DNA of 64,000 nucleotides from CAZBSE01 sp964610385. GTDB lineage: Bacteria; Actinomycetota; Humimicrobiia; Humimicrobiales; Humimicrobiaceae. The stretch's first letter is position 1, and each line of letters opens with the position of its first letter. Where the stretch lies: positions 186,001 to 250,000 of the forward strand of contig CAZSXW010000001.1 in NCBI GenBank assembly GCA_964610385.1. Reading direction: 5' to 3'. The notes under the pieces are model-generated. The model was not told the DNA's origin, did no database searches, and saw nothing but the letters and a program-made list of their open reading frames with translations. Made by a program: the position numbers and the translations under genes. Below are positions 41,472 through 49,812 of this stretch, in pieces.

Positions 41472-42962
41472 ATGAATAAAAAAAATAACAAGGTAAGAGT
41501 CAGATTTGCTCCCAGCCCTACAGGCTATCTGCATATTGGCAGCGCCAGAACTGCCTTTTTTAACTGGCTTTATGCCGCCAAAAACCTGGGTAGTTTTATT
41601 TTAAGAATCGAAGACACCAATATTGAAAGGCACCGTGAAGAAACAGTAAACCTTATGATAGAGTCGCTAAAATGGCTCGGCCTGGACTGGGACGAAGGCC
41701 CTGACATAGGCGGAAGCTTCGGCCCATACAGGCAGTCTCAGAGGACTGATATTTATAATGAGTACGCACAAAAGCTGGTTTCCGAAAAGAAAGCATACCA
41801 CTGCTTCTGCAGCCCAGAGGAGTTGCAGGAAAGAAGGAGCAAAGAGAAAGGGGTGGAAGAATCCTATGAATACGACGGTAAATGCCGCAACCTCTCACCG
41901 GAAACCGTTAAAGCTAATATTGAAAGCGGAAAACCATATGCGGTAAGATTCCTGGTCCCACAGGATAAGACTATGAACTTCAAAGATACTGTATATGGAA
42001 GTATAAAAGTCAATACTTCTACTATAGGAGATTTTATAATAATCAGGTCTAACGGCCTTCCCACTTATAATTATTCTGTGGTAATAGACGATGCCCTGAT
42101 GAAAATAACCCATGTGATAAGAGGTGAAGACCATCTGACCAATACTCCAAAGCAAATACTTATTTATAATGCTCTTGGCTTTAGTATCCCATCCTTCACC
42201 CACCTCCCCATGATCCTGGGAGAAGACGGCCAGAAGCTTAGTAAAAGACACGGCTCCATCTCCATTGAGAAATATATAGAAGAAGGATTCGTAAGAGAGG
42301 CCATACTAAACTACCTTGCTCTTCTCGGCTGGTCCTATGGTGAGAAGACCACCATTTTTTCCATAAAAGAGCTTATTGAAGAATTCAGTCTTGAAACTAT
42401 TAATAAAAAGCCTGCTAAATTTGATTACAACAAACTTTTATGGATGAACGGATACTATATAAGAAATATGGATGACCAGCAATTAAAAAAGCTCCTGGAA
42501 AAACCGGTAAAAGATTTTCTGGCTGGTAAAGACACTTCCGAATTAGAAAATAAATCAGCAGAACTGGAAGATAAAATCGAAAAGATCGTCCCGCTTATAA
42601 AAGAGCGTATGAAGACCATAAAGGGAAGCATGAATCTTATAAAGCCGTTTTTTATAAAAATCAAATATACTAAAGAATTTGCCGATTACTTTAAAAATAA
42701 AAAAATTGACGCACCGGATATACTTAAGAAATCCTACGAGGCACTAAGTAAAATAGATAAAAAGTTTCCTGCAGAAAGTATCGAAAAAGAATTAAGACAG
42801 ATTTCCGAAAAGCTTGACTTGAATCTCAGAAAAACGGCAGAGGTTATAAGAATAGCCTTATGGGGCAGCAATATAAGCCCTCCCCTTTTTAAAGCTATGG
42901 AAATACTGGGAAAAGAATTATCCCTGTCCAGGATAAATGAATATATGAATGTCATATCATAG
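41472..42962 (+). CDS. gltX: Glutamyl-tRNA synthetase
   Basis: The 496-residue class I synthetase has the HIGH-type motif PSPTGYLHIGSARTA (about 13-27), the KMSKS-type motif DGQKLSKRHGS (about 254-264) and a C-terminal anticodon-binding domain. It begins ten bases after the PBP stop. A tRNA-Gln gene lies 4 kb downstream; whether this enzyme also charges tRNA-Gln for transamidation cannot be told. It overlaps the convergent acetate-kinase-like gene by six bases. Confidence 0.96.
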   Translation: MNKKNNKVRVRFAPSPTGYLHIGSARTAFFNWLYAAKNLGSFILRIEDTNIERHREETVNLMIESLKWLGLDWDEGPDIGGSFGPYRQSQRTDIYNEYAQKLVSEKKAYHCFCSPEELQERRSKEKGVEESYEYDGKCRNLSPETVKANIESGKPYAVRFLVPQDKTMNFKDTVYGSIKVNTSTIGDFIIIRSNGLPTYNYSVVIDDALMKITHVIRGEDHLTNTPKQILIYNALGFSIPSFTHLPMILGEDGQKLSKRHGSISIEKYIEEGFVREAILNYLALLGWSYGEKTTIFSIKELIEEFSLETINKKPAKFDYNKLLWMNGYYIRNMDDQQLKKLLEKPVKDFLAGKDTSELENKSAELEDKIEKIVPLIKERMKTIKGSMNLIKPFFIKIKYTKEFADYFKNKKIDAPDILKKSYEALSKIDKKFPAESIEKELRQISEKLDLNLRKTAEVIRIALWGSNISPPLFKAMEILGKELSLSRINEYMNVIS

Positions 42963-44198
42963 CTTAAAGACCATTTCTTCAGGAATCAGATCTTTTCCCT
43001 TTTCAATGACTTTCTTTGCAAAATAAGCTATAACTATTTCTTCAGCCGCAGGTATTATATATATCTTAGTTTTTGAAACTACCGAGTAATCTGATGAAAT
43101 AAGGCTCAGCGCTCCATTTAACTCCTTGTTTCTGGCGAGATCCAGCCTTATTCCCATGTAATCCATATCTTCCAGACATTTTTTCCTGGCATATACACTG
43201 TTCTCACCGATTTCACCGCCAAAGACTATACAATCGACATTTCCAAGCACGGTCGAGAATGCACCAATATATTTCCTTATTCCATAAATATAAGAATCTA
43301 CAGCAAGCTTTGCTCTCTTGTTCCCTTTGTAAGCGGCACTCAGTAACTCTTTAAAGTTATTTACCTGCATACCGGATGCGGCATTAAGACCTGCACTACC
43401 CGTCAATTCAGCTAGCGCATCTTCAGCCGAAAGTCCCAGTTCTTTCATGGCAAAAAGTAAAGCGGTGCCGTCAACATCACCAGCTGCATTTCTCTGGAGC
43501 AGCCCCGAATAAGGTGAAAATCCGGCACTGGTATCAATTGATTTTCTATTTTTAACAGCACATATGGAGCTCGTTTCCCCCAGATAAATTGTTATCAGGT
43601 TTAATTTTTCGTTTTCTTCCATCTTACAGGTCATTGCAGTCATGTATTGGTGTGAAAAGCCGTCAAAACCGTTCTTTTTTATTCCCAGTTTTTTATACCA
43701 GTTCCATGGAAAACCTAAAATCCTTCTAAACTCAGGTATGGAATGATGGAAAGATGAATCAAAGACCCCGACAACAGGTGCGTCAAGAACTCTGCTCAGT
43801 CCTTTTACTGCCTCCTCGCACAAGATATTATCTGCTGAATCAAAAAATCCATATCTTTTTATTTCATCAAGTATTTTTTGAGTCAATATACCCGCTCCGC
43901 CTCTCTCTCCAAAAGTGCATTTAAGCCCGATCACTTTTATATCCTGTAGGCTGTCTATTATACCGTTTTTGATATACCATCTTAAAATAAGCTTCATTCC
44001 TGCTTCAAACCCTATAATCCTTACCTGTTCAATGGAAGGTTTTTTTGTACCGATACTATGTATGAAATTTGACCTTCCTCTGGTCTTTATTCTATCCACA
44101 TCAGCTCTGCCCAGGATTTCCACTTCATTTATATTTTTAATATCAATAATCCTGCTCTTGAGCCAGTTGCCCTGTGTACCTACTACTTCGACTATCAT
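42957..44198 (-). CDS. Acetate-kinase-like protein lacking the catalytic residues
   Basis: The 413-residue protein is homologous to AckA throughout (VFDSSFHHSIPEF, ICAVKNRKSIDTSAGFSPYSGL, VFGGEIGENSVYARKK). Key residues are changed: the GFHGTSH histidine is Asp179 (NGFDGFSH), the HLGNG histidine is Tyr205 (IYLGETSS), the GTRxGD arginine is Ala238 (QRNAAGD), and the N-terminal NxGSSSxK phosphate loop is absent. Acetate kinase activity is therefore unlikely; it may be a regulator or use another substrate. The frame is intact and well conserved in layout, so it is not simply a pseudogene. Confidence 0.82.
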   Translation of the reverse strand: MIVEVVGTQGNWLKSRIIDIKNINEVEILGRADVDRIKTRGRSNFIHSIGTKKPSIEQVRIIGFEAGMKLILRWYIKNGIIDSLQDIKVIGLKCTFGERGGAGILTQKILDEIKRYGFFDSADNILCEEAVKGLSRVLDAPVVGVFDSSFHHSIPEFRRILGFPWNWYKKLGIKKNGFDGFSHQYMTAMTCKMEENEKLNLITIYLGETSSICAVKNRKSIDTSAGFSPYSGLLQRNAAGDVDGTALLFAMKELGLSAEDALAELTGSAGLNAASGMQVNNFKELLSAAYKGNKRAKLAVDSYIYGIRKYIGAFSTVLGNVDCIVFGGEIGENSVYARKKCLEDMDYMGIRLDLARNKELNGALSLISSDYSVVSKTKIYIIPAAEEIVIAYFAKKVIEKGKDLIPEEMVFKL

Positions 44199-44393
44199 TC
44201 AATCCCCTTTCAGGAATCAAGACAGATCTTAATCCCCATATTAAATCTATTATATATACAAGAATTTCATAAAAATTTGCTAAAATTATTTTATCAGATT
44301 TAAAGCAATTTTTATAATTTCAACATTCTTGGAAAAAAACAACAGGCAGTCACAGGGTGCGTTTTTTTATTTATATGCATTTTTTGAGGGCAA

Positions 44394-44639
44394 TCAGTCT
44401 TTATTTTTAAGTAAGCCTATTAGATCAGATCTTAATTTTTTTATCTCAGATGAGATTTCCTGCAGGGCTTTTTCCTTTTCATCCCGGAATAAAAAAGAGG
44501 TTTTATTTACTTTTCCTAGCTTTTCTCTTACCATACGTCTTATAAAAAGTGACAGTGACATATCCATTTTACCGGCAGCTTCTTTTGCACTGTCCATTAG
44601 CTCTTTGTCTAGCCTGAAACTATACATTTTGTTGGCCAT
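44394..44639 (-). CDS. Small ribbon-helix-helix-type protein with a coiled-coil tail
   Basis: The 81-residue protein starts with YSFRLDKELMDSAKEAAGKM and DMSLSLFIRRMVREKL, the beta-alpha-alpha pattern of CopG/Arc-type DNA-binding proteins, followed by a charged helix (about 52-80). It could be an orphan regulator or antitoxin; no toxin gene is adjacent. No clear ribosome site is visible. Confidence 0.65.
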   Translation of the reverse strand: MANKMYSFRLDKELMDSAKEAAGKMDMSLSLFIRRMVREKLGKVNKTSFLFRDEKEKALQEISSEIKKLRSDLIGLLKNKD

Positions 44640-44807
44640 AATATATAGATAATAGAAATTTGTGACAGTTTTGTCAACCTCTTTCCTGTACCATTTAAAA
44701 ATCCTGTATAATAAGTTAAGTTGATTTTCAAAAAGATTTATGGAATAATAATTTTATTATTACTAATACTATAATAATAATAGTAATTAATTTTTAAAGT
44801 ATACGAA

Positions 44808-45974
44808 ATGGCTGAAGAAAAAATTTTCTTTGACAATGCTTCCACTACAAGGATCGACCCTGAAGTCCTTAAAGAAATGGAACCGTATTTAAAGCAGTAT
44901 TATGGCAATCCCTCAAGCATTCACGACTATGGCGAAAAGCCAAAAAAAGCAATAGAAAAAGCAAGAAAACAAGTCTCGGATCTCATCAGTACAAATGAAG
45001 AAGAGATCTATTTCACCTCCTGCGGTACAGAATCAAATAACTTTGCGCTGTGGGGGCTGGTCAGAGCTTATAAAGACAAGGGAAATCATATAATATCTTC
45101 CGCCATTGAGCATGTATCCATTCTTAATCCTCTAAAAGAGTTAAAAAAAGAAGGCTGGAAAGTAAGCCTCCTCCCCGTTGATGAACATGGCCTTATAAAT
45201 CCGGAAGATGTAAGAAAAGAAATCACAGGGGACACCGTACTCATATCCATTATGCATGCCAATAACGAAGTAGGGACCATCCAAAAAATAAAAGAGATAT
45301 CAGATATAGCCAGGGGTAAAAACATCCTGTTTCACAGTGACGGTATTGCAGCAGCAGGTATGATACCGGTAGATATAACCAAACTTGGCGTAGATTCATA
45401 CAGTCTCTCCGCCCAACAGATGTATGGCCCAAAGGGGGCTGCTGCTCTGTTTGTCAAAAAGGGAGTAAAAATAAAACCCCTGCTTCTGGGAGGAATTCAG
45501 GAAAGAGGAAGAAGAGCAGGAACTGAAAACGTACCTGCTATCGCCGGATTCGGCAAAGCATGTGAGATAGCCGGGAAGGAAATGGATACAAATATAAAAC
45601 ATCTGTCAAAACTGCAGCAAAGTCTGATAAAGGGGATAAAAAGCAGTATTAAGGATGTCAGACTAAACGGTCACCCTACCAAAAGAATCCCTGGAAACGT
45701 ACATATAAGTTTTAATTTCATAGAGGGAGAATCGATACTCCTTATGTTAAACCTGCAGGGAATCGCTGCTGCCAGCGGATCTTCCTGTACTTCACAGGCA
45801 CTTAAAAGTTCTCATGTCCTTATGGCTATGAACCTCACCCCTACAATGGCTCAGGGATCAATACTATTCTCGCTGGGAAAATACAATACTCAAAAAGAAG
45901 TGGACAGAGTACTGGAAGTTCTTCCGCCTATTATAGACAGACTCAGGAAAATGTCGCCTTTATATAAAGAGTAG
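44808..45974 (+). CDS. IscS/NifS-like protein lacking the PLP-binding lysine
   Basis: The 388-residue fold-type I protein has DNASTTRIDPEV, IEHVSIL (His102), MHANNEVGTIQ, HSDG (Asp178) and the mobile-loop catalytic SGSSCTSQAL (Cys327). The motif that carries the PLP Schiff-base lysine in cysteine desulfurases (SxHKxYGPKG) reads LSAQQMYGPKG: His-Lys is Gln203-Gln204 (codons CAA CAG at 45414-45419). The usual Gln that stacks near PLP (HxDAxQ) is also gone (HSDGIAA). Desulfurase activity is unlikely. The protein could act as an IscU partner supplying Cys327, as reported for the lysine-less IscS of Archaeoglobus fulgidus. IscU, a zinc ribbon and TusA follow. Confidence 0.9.
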   Translation: MAEEKIFFDNASTTRIDPEVLKEMEPYLKQYYGNPSSIHDYGEKPKKAIEKARKQVSDLISTNEEEIYFTSCGTESNNFALWGLVRAYKDKGNHIISSAIEHVSILNPLKELKKEGWKVSLLPVDEHGLINPEDVRKEITGDTVLISIMHANNEVGTIQKIKEISDIARGKNILFHSDGIAAAGMIPVDITKLGVDSYSLSAQQMYGPKGAAALFVKKGVKIKPLLLGGIQERGRRAGTENVPAIAGFGKACEIAGKEMDTNIKHLSKLQQSLIKGIKSSIKDVRLNGHPTKRIPGNVHISFNFIEGESILLMLNLQGIAAASGSSCTSQALKSSHVLMAMNLTPTMAQGSILFSLGKYNTQKEVDRVLEVLPPIIDRLRKMSPLYKE

Positions 45975-46058
45975 AAAGTACTTGATAGTAAATATTAAAA
46001 ATAATATATTGATTAAAGTTTAGATTCTTGACACCAATTAATAAAAAAAGGGGTAACA

Positions 46059-46442
46059 ATGATTATGTATAATAAAAAAGTCATGGATCATTTTATGTCT
46101 CCCAGGAATGTTGGAGAAATAAAAAACGCAGACAGCACCGGCGAGGTAGGAAATCCTGTCTGCGGTGATATTATGACTTTTTATATAAAAGTCAAAGATA
46201 ATAAACTTACTGACGTAAAATTTAAGACCTTTGGCTGCGGCGCAGCAATAGCAGTATCCAGTATGGTAAGCGAAATGGCAAAGGGCAAAACGCTGGACGA
46301 AGCACTAAAGATTACCAATAAAGACGTCGCCAAAGAGCTTGGCGGTCTGCCCAAGAACAAGCTTCACTGTTCGAATCTGGGTGCAGACGCACTCCATAAA
46401 GCAATTAAAAATTATATTGAAAAACAGAAAAGTAAAAAATAG
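46059..46442 (+). CDS. iscU: IscU/NifU-like iron-sulfur scaffold protein
   Basis: The 127-residue scaffold has the three cluster cysteines in GNPVCGDIM (with the following Asp), FGCGAAIAVSS and LHCSNLGADAL. This is the minimal IscU form. It receives sulfur from an IscS partner and builds Fe-S clusters. AGGGG precedes the ATG. It lies 84 bases after the PLP-less IscS-like gene, so the two probably function together. Confidence 0.95.
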   Translation: MIMYNKKVMDHFMSPRNVGEIKNADSTGEVGNPVCGDIMTFYIKVKDNKLTDVKFKTFGCGAAIAVSSMVSEMAKGKTLDEALKITNKDVAKELGGLPKNKLHCSNLGADALHKAIKNYIEKQKSKK

Positions 46443-46459
46443 TATATACGGTAACCGAA

Positions 46460-46651
46460 ATGAATGATAAAAAACAAAAAAGAAAAACAAAAAAGTCGCC
46501 GTGCAGATGCCCCTACTGTGATATAGAGCTTATGTACAGTGATGTTGAATATTGTATTTTCTGTAATTTTAAAATCAGTCACTGTAAAGTATGCAGTTAT
46601 CCAGTTACGGATAAAATGAAGAAATGCCCCAACTGTGGAGCAATATTATAA
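46460..46651 (+). CDS. Small double zinc-ribbon protein
   Basis: The 63-residue protein has a Lys-rich start and four CxxC pairs (CPYC, CIFC, CKVC, CPNC), enough for two zinc (or Fe) knuckles. Function unknown. It starts 17 bases after iscU and its stop is followed within four bases by the TusA start, so it belongs to the sulfur-trafficking transcript. Confidence 0.78.
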   Translation: MNDKKQKRKTKKSPCRCPYCDIELMYSDVEYCIFCNFKISHCKVCSYPVTDKMKKCPNCGAIL

Positions 46652-46655
46652 GAAT

Positions 46656-46913
46656 ATGAGTAAGAGCGGTAAAAAAGAAAATAAAATAACTGCTGATAAA
46701 GATCTGGACTGCACCGGCCTTTACTGTCCTGCCCCGATATATGAGACCAGGAAAAAAATAAACGGCATGAAAAAAGGCCAGATACTTAAGATGACTGCAG
46801 ATGATCCGGGTTCTGAGCATGATATAAAAAGCTGGGCCAGAATGACAGGCAACAAACTGTTAAAAATAGAAAAAGACAGCGATAGATTCATCTTCTATAT
46901 AGAAAAGACATGA
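46656..46913 (+). CDS. TusA-family sulfur carrier
   Basis: The 85-residue protein has the TusA/YedF motif LDCTGLYCPAPIYETRKKI, where the CPxP cysteine carries persulfide, and the closing DDPGSEHDIKSWARMTGN. I prefer the ATG at 46656, directly after the zinc-ribbon stop; a GTG at 46635 would overlap that gene. It suggests transfer of sulfur to or from the IscS-like/IscU pair. Confidence 0.88.
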   Translation: MSKSGKKENKITADKDLDCTGLYCPAPIYETRKKINGMKKGQILKMTADDPGSEHDIKSWARMTGNKLLKIEKDSDRFIFYIEKT

Positions 46914-47001
46914 TAAACTAAACTTCTCTTTATCAGTTACCGCATATATTATATTTTGCCACATAATAAAATTTCTGGTAGCATTATTATGCCATTCACA
47001 C

Positions 47002-47075
47002 TGGGGAGTCGTCTAAAGGTAGGACATGCGGCTCTGGACCGTAGAGCGGGGGTTCGAATCCTCCCTCCCCAGCCA
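47002..47075 (+). tRNA. tRNA-Gln (anticodon CTG)
   Basis: It folds as a cloverleaf: acceptor TGGGGAG pairs with CTCCCCA, the D arm has GTC/GAC, the anticodon stem TGCGG/CCGTA holds loop CTCTGGA with anticodon CTG, and the T arm contains GGTTCGAATCC. The discriminator G and the terminal CCA are encoded. Confidence 0.95.
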
Positions 47076-47123
47076 CTAAAAATAATTCGTAGTTATGATA
47101 GATTTCAAATAAACTGTATTATT

Positions 47124-47852
47124 TCACTTTAATGTGAAAATAACAGTTACCGGTATCATTACCTCTTTTTCAATAGTAGATGTATCATAAGTTCCCCAAT
47201 CAGAAACTTCAGTGGAATTTACAGGTAGAACCTGTACTACACCAAGATTTGCAGACTTTATTACTCCTATTTTCTTACCACTTCCTTCTGCAATTTTTTG
47301 TGCTCTAAGCTTAGCGTCATCTATTGCATCAGGTATAAGCTCTATACGGAGTTCAGGAAGTTTGGAGTAATAATATTCCAGGGCTTGTGTAGAAAATATA
47401 ACCCCTTTATCTATTAACTTCTGGGTATTTTTTGCCATATAGGTGATTTCTTCAACATCGGTTGATTGAATTACTACGGTTTGTTTTAAAATATTTTCCT
47501 TGGGTGCATCTGGATCATATAAATATAATTGTTCCATAAATACAGGTGATATATTTATATCTTGCTCACTAAAACCATTCTCTTCGAAAAAATCAATAAC
47601 AATATTTTTATCACTTTTCATCTGGTCATAACCATAGCTTAATTCTTCAGCTGGAACAGTTCTAGAGAATATGGAAGTCCACTTGACAATATCAGAGGTC
47701 ACTTTTTGTCTAACAGAACCGGTAACTGAAATGGTATCTTCTGGCATTCTTACAATATAGAATGTATAAGATGCTATTATCGCACTAATAATAAGACATA
47801 TTCCTAAAATAATTCCAAAATATATTATTTTATTAGATCTTTTTTGTTCCAT
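47124..47852 (-). CDS. SIMPL-domain (DUF541) membrane-anchored protein
   Basis: The 242-residue protein has one N-terminal membrane helix (about 10-32) and an extracellular SIMPL domain: ISVTGSVRQKVTSDIVKW, DDAKLRAQKIAEGSGKKIGVIKSA and a late VTVIFTLK. SIMPL proteins are exported and of uncertain role; some are linked to stress. It stands alone next to tRNA-Gln. Confidence 0.85.
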   Translation of the reverse strand: MEQKRSNKIIYFGIILGICLIISAIIASYTFYIVRMPEDTISVTGSVRQKVTSDIVKWTSIFSRTVPAEELSYGYDQMKSDKNIVIDFFEENGFSEQDINISPVFMEQLYLYDPDAPKENILKQTVVIQSTDVEEITYMAKNTQKLIDKGVIFSTQALEYYYSKLPELRIELIPDAIDDAKLRAQKIAEGSGKKIGVIKSANLGVVQVLPVNSTEVSDWGTYDTSTIEKEVMIPVTVIFTLK

Positions 47853-48189
47853 TAGAGTGCTCCCATCTTAAAAGTTATATTAAAAAAAACAGTCTATACT
47901 TATTTGAGTCTAATTAGTCATTAAAAGGTTTTAAAAATATTGGATATTTTTTCATTTATTTAAGTGATAAATATATCCAAGATGATTTTATTATAAATAT
48001 TGGCAATTGCAACTATTTCATAAAATTCTTGATTTCTTTTAATTCATTCAAAATATGGTTCGAAACTTCGCAACCCGGGCCAGCCACTCTGTGCACTAAT
48101 GAAATTGACCAACTTCCCTAGTTCAAACAGAAATGTTTAATAAACAATAAATTTTAAAAATAATATAGTGTTAATATTTCCATTTATAA
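47853..48189. other. Gene-free spacer
   Basis: About 340 AT-rich bases with no open frame that I trust. A small GC-rich patch near 48060-48100 (including TTCGAA and CCAGCCA) resembles a tRNA 3' end but does not fold. The promoter of the SIMPL gene is probably at the left edge. Confidence 0.45.
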
Positions 48190-49809
48190 TTATGAAAATT
48201 TCTCTTCTTTTATATCTTGATTTATTAAGATTTTAGATCTCTTTTCAGGGTCTCCGAATCCACCGCCACCTGGTGTTCTAATAGAAATAATATCATTTTT
48301 ATTAAGTTTTATATTCGAACTCTTTGAGGGTAACAGCTTATGATTATTCAAAATAAATTTCCCTGGTTTTCCTTCCTTTCCTTTTTCCCAGCCCCATGGA
48401 GGAAATTTATGTCTATCTGCATGAGATGAAAACAGTATATCATCATCCAGAATTCTAATATCTCTAATTAAACCAAGTCCACCTCTAAATTTTCCCCTGC
48501 CGCCGGAGCTAGGAATAAACTCATATTTTTCAACCATAAGAGGAAATTCAGTTTCTAAAGCTTCAATAGGTAAATTGGAGGTATTAGTGATATGTACCTG
48601 TATCCCATCCAAACCATCTCCTGCAGCAGAAGCCCCTGAACCACCCCCTACAGCTTCTACATATACAAATCTGTTTTCTTTTGAAAAAACTACTGCGGTA
48701 CTGGCATCGTTTGAACCAGCCACTGCTCTTTGGGGGAGTGCTCGATTTAGAGCACCAATAAGTGTTCCGGCAATTCTCTGGCATGTATCAGTCCTTGCTC
48801 CTACTGCAGCAGGTTCAAGTGGATTAACGATAGATCCTTTAGGAACTTTTATTTCAAGCAGCCTTTCAATACCAGCATTAGTAGGCAAGTCTGGATCTAA
48901 AAAAGCCTTTATAACATAATAGATGGTAGCAAGTAAAGCAGAGTAAACTACATTTAAAGCACCCTTACTTTGAGCTCCGGTACCAGAAAAATCTATTTTT
49001 AATTTTCCTCTAAATACCTCTAAACATGCTTTTATGGGAATGGGTTTCTGCAAGACACCATCATCATCTAATTTATCTTCAAAACAATATCTTCCTGCAG
49101 GTATTTTTTTTATTTTTATTTTAAGTCTTCTTTCTGTATATGAAAGAAGCTCCTCCATTGATTTTAATAAAATCTTATCGCCATACTTATTATAAAGCTC
49201 TTTTAAAAACTTTATTCCCATATCATTGGTAGCAATTTGGGCTTTAAGATCCGTATTTCTCTCTTCAGGCATTCTGCAATTAGTTATTATCAAATTTAAC
49301 AGATCAGAATCGATTGTCCCGTTATCTACTAATTTGGATGGCGGTATTCTCAGACCTTCTTCATAGATTGTCCTTGCATTACCTGAAATGCCACCCGGCT
49401 GTGCACCTCCTATATCTGAGTGGTGGGCAATATTTGCCACAAAATTTACCAATTTATTTTTTCTAAAAAAAGGAGTAATAATTGTAATATCAGGTAGATG
49501 AGTTCCACCACTGAAGGGGTCATTAGATATAAAAACATCTTTTCTACCTATATTACCAGGAAATCTTTTTAGTATTTCCTTTGCTATACCGATCATAGAT
49601 CCAAGATGTAGTGGAATATGCTCTGCCTGGGATATTAATCTGCCCTTTCCATCAAAAATTGCCGTTGAGCAATCTCTTCTTTCCTTAATATTTGCAGAAA
49701 AGGAGCTCCTTACCAAAATATTTCCCATAATCTCAGCGATAGTTTTTAGCTGATTCCCGATTACTTCAACAGTTACTATATCCAACTTTTTCATATCAGC
49801 AGTTTTCAT
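48190..49809 (-). CDS. Hydantoinase B / oxoprolinase-family subunit
   Basis: The 539-residue protein fits HyuB/HydB: VEVIGNQLKTIAEIMGNILVR, SSFSANIKERRDCSTAIFD, FISNDPFSGGTHLPD and GGRGKFRGGLGLIRDI. It pairs with HyuA to hydrolyse or carboxylate a cyclic amide or ketone with ATP. The substrate (N-methylhydantoin, 5-oxoproline or other) cannot be told. It begins three bases after the hyuA stop. Confidence 0.93.
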   Translation of the reverse strand: MKTADMKKLDIVTVEVIGNQLKTIAEIMGNILVRSSFSANIKERRDCSTAIFDGKGRLISQAEHIPLHLGSMIGIAKEILKRFPGNIGRKDVFISNDPFSGGTHLPDITIITPFFRKNKLVNFVANIAHHSDIGGAQPGGISGNARTIYEEGLRIPPSKLVDNGTIDSDLLNLIITNCRMPEERNTDLKAQIATNDMGIKFLKELYNKYGDKILLKSMEELLSYTERRLKIKIKKIPAGRYCFEDKLDDDGVLQKPIPIKACLEVFRGKLKIDFSGTGAQSKGALNVVYSALLATIYYVIKAFLDPDLPTNAGIERLLEIKVPKGSIVNPLEPAAVGARTDTCQRIAGTLIGALNRALPQRAVAGSNDASTAVVFSKENRFVYVEAVGGGSGASAAGDGLDGIQVHITNTSNLPIEALETEFPLMVEKYEFIPSSGGRGKFRGGLGLIRDIRILDDDILFSSHADRHKFPPWGWEKGKEGKPGKFILNNHKLLPSKSSNIKLNKNDIISIRTPGGGGFGDPEKRSKILINQDIKEEKFS

Positions 49810-49812
49810 TGC

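Noticed and set aside
48056..48100. Possible tRNA 3' end (TTCGAA and CCAGCCA)
   Set aside because: No acceptor, D or anticodon arms can be paired; at most a remnant or chance similarity.
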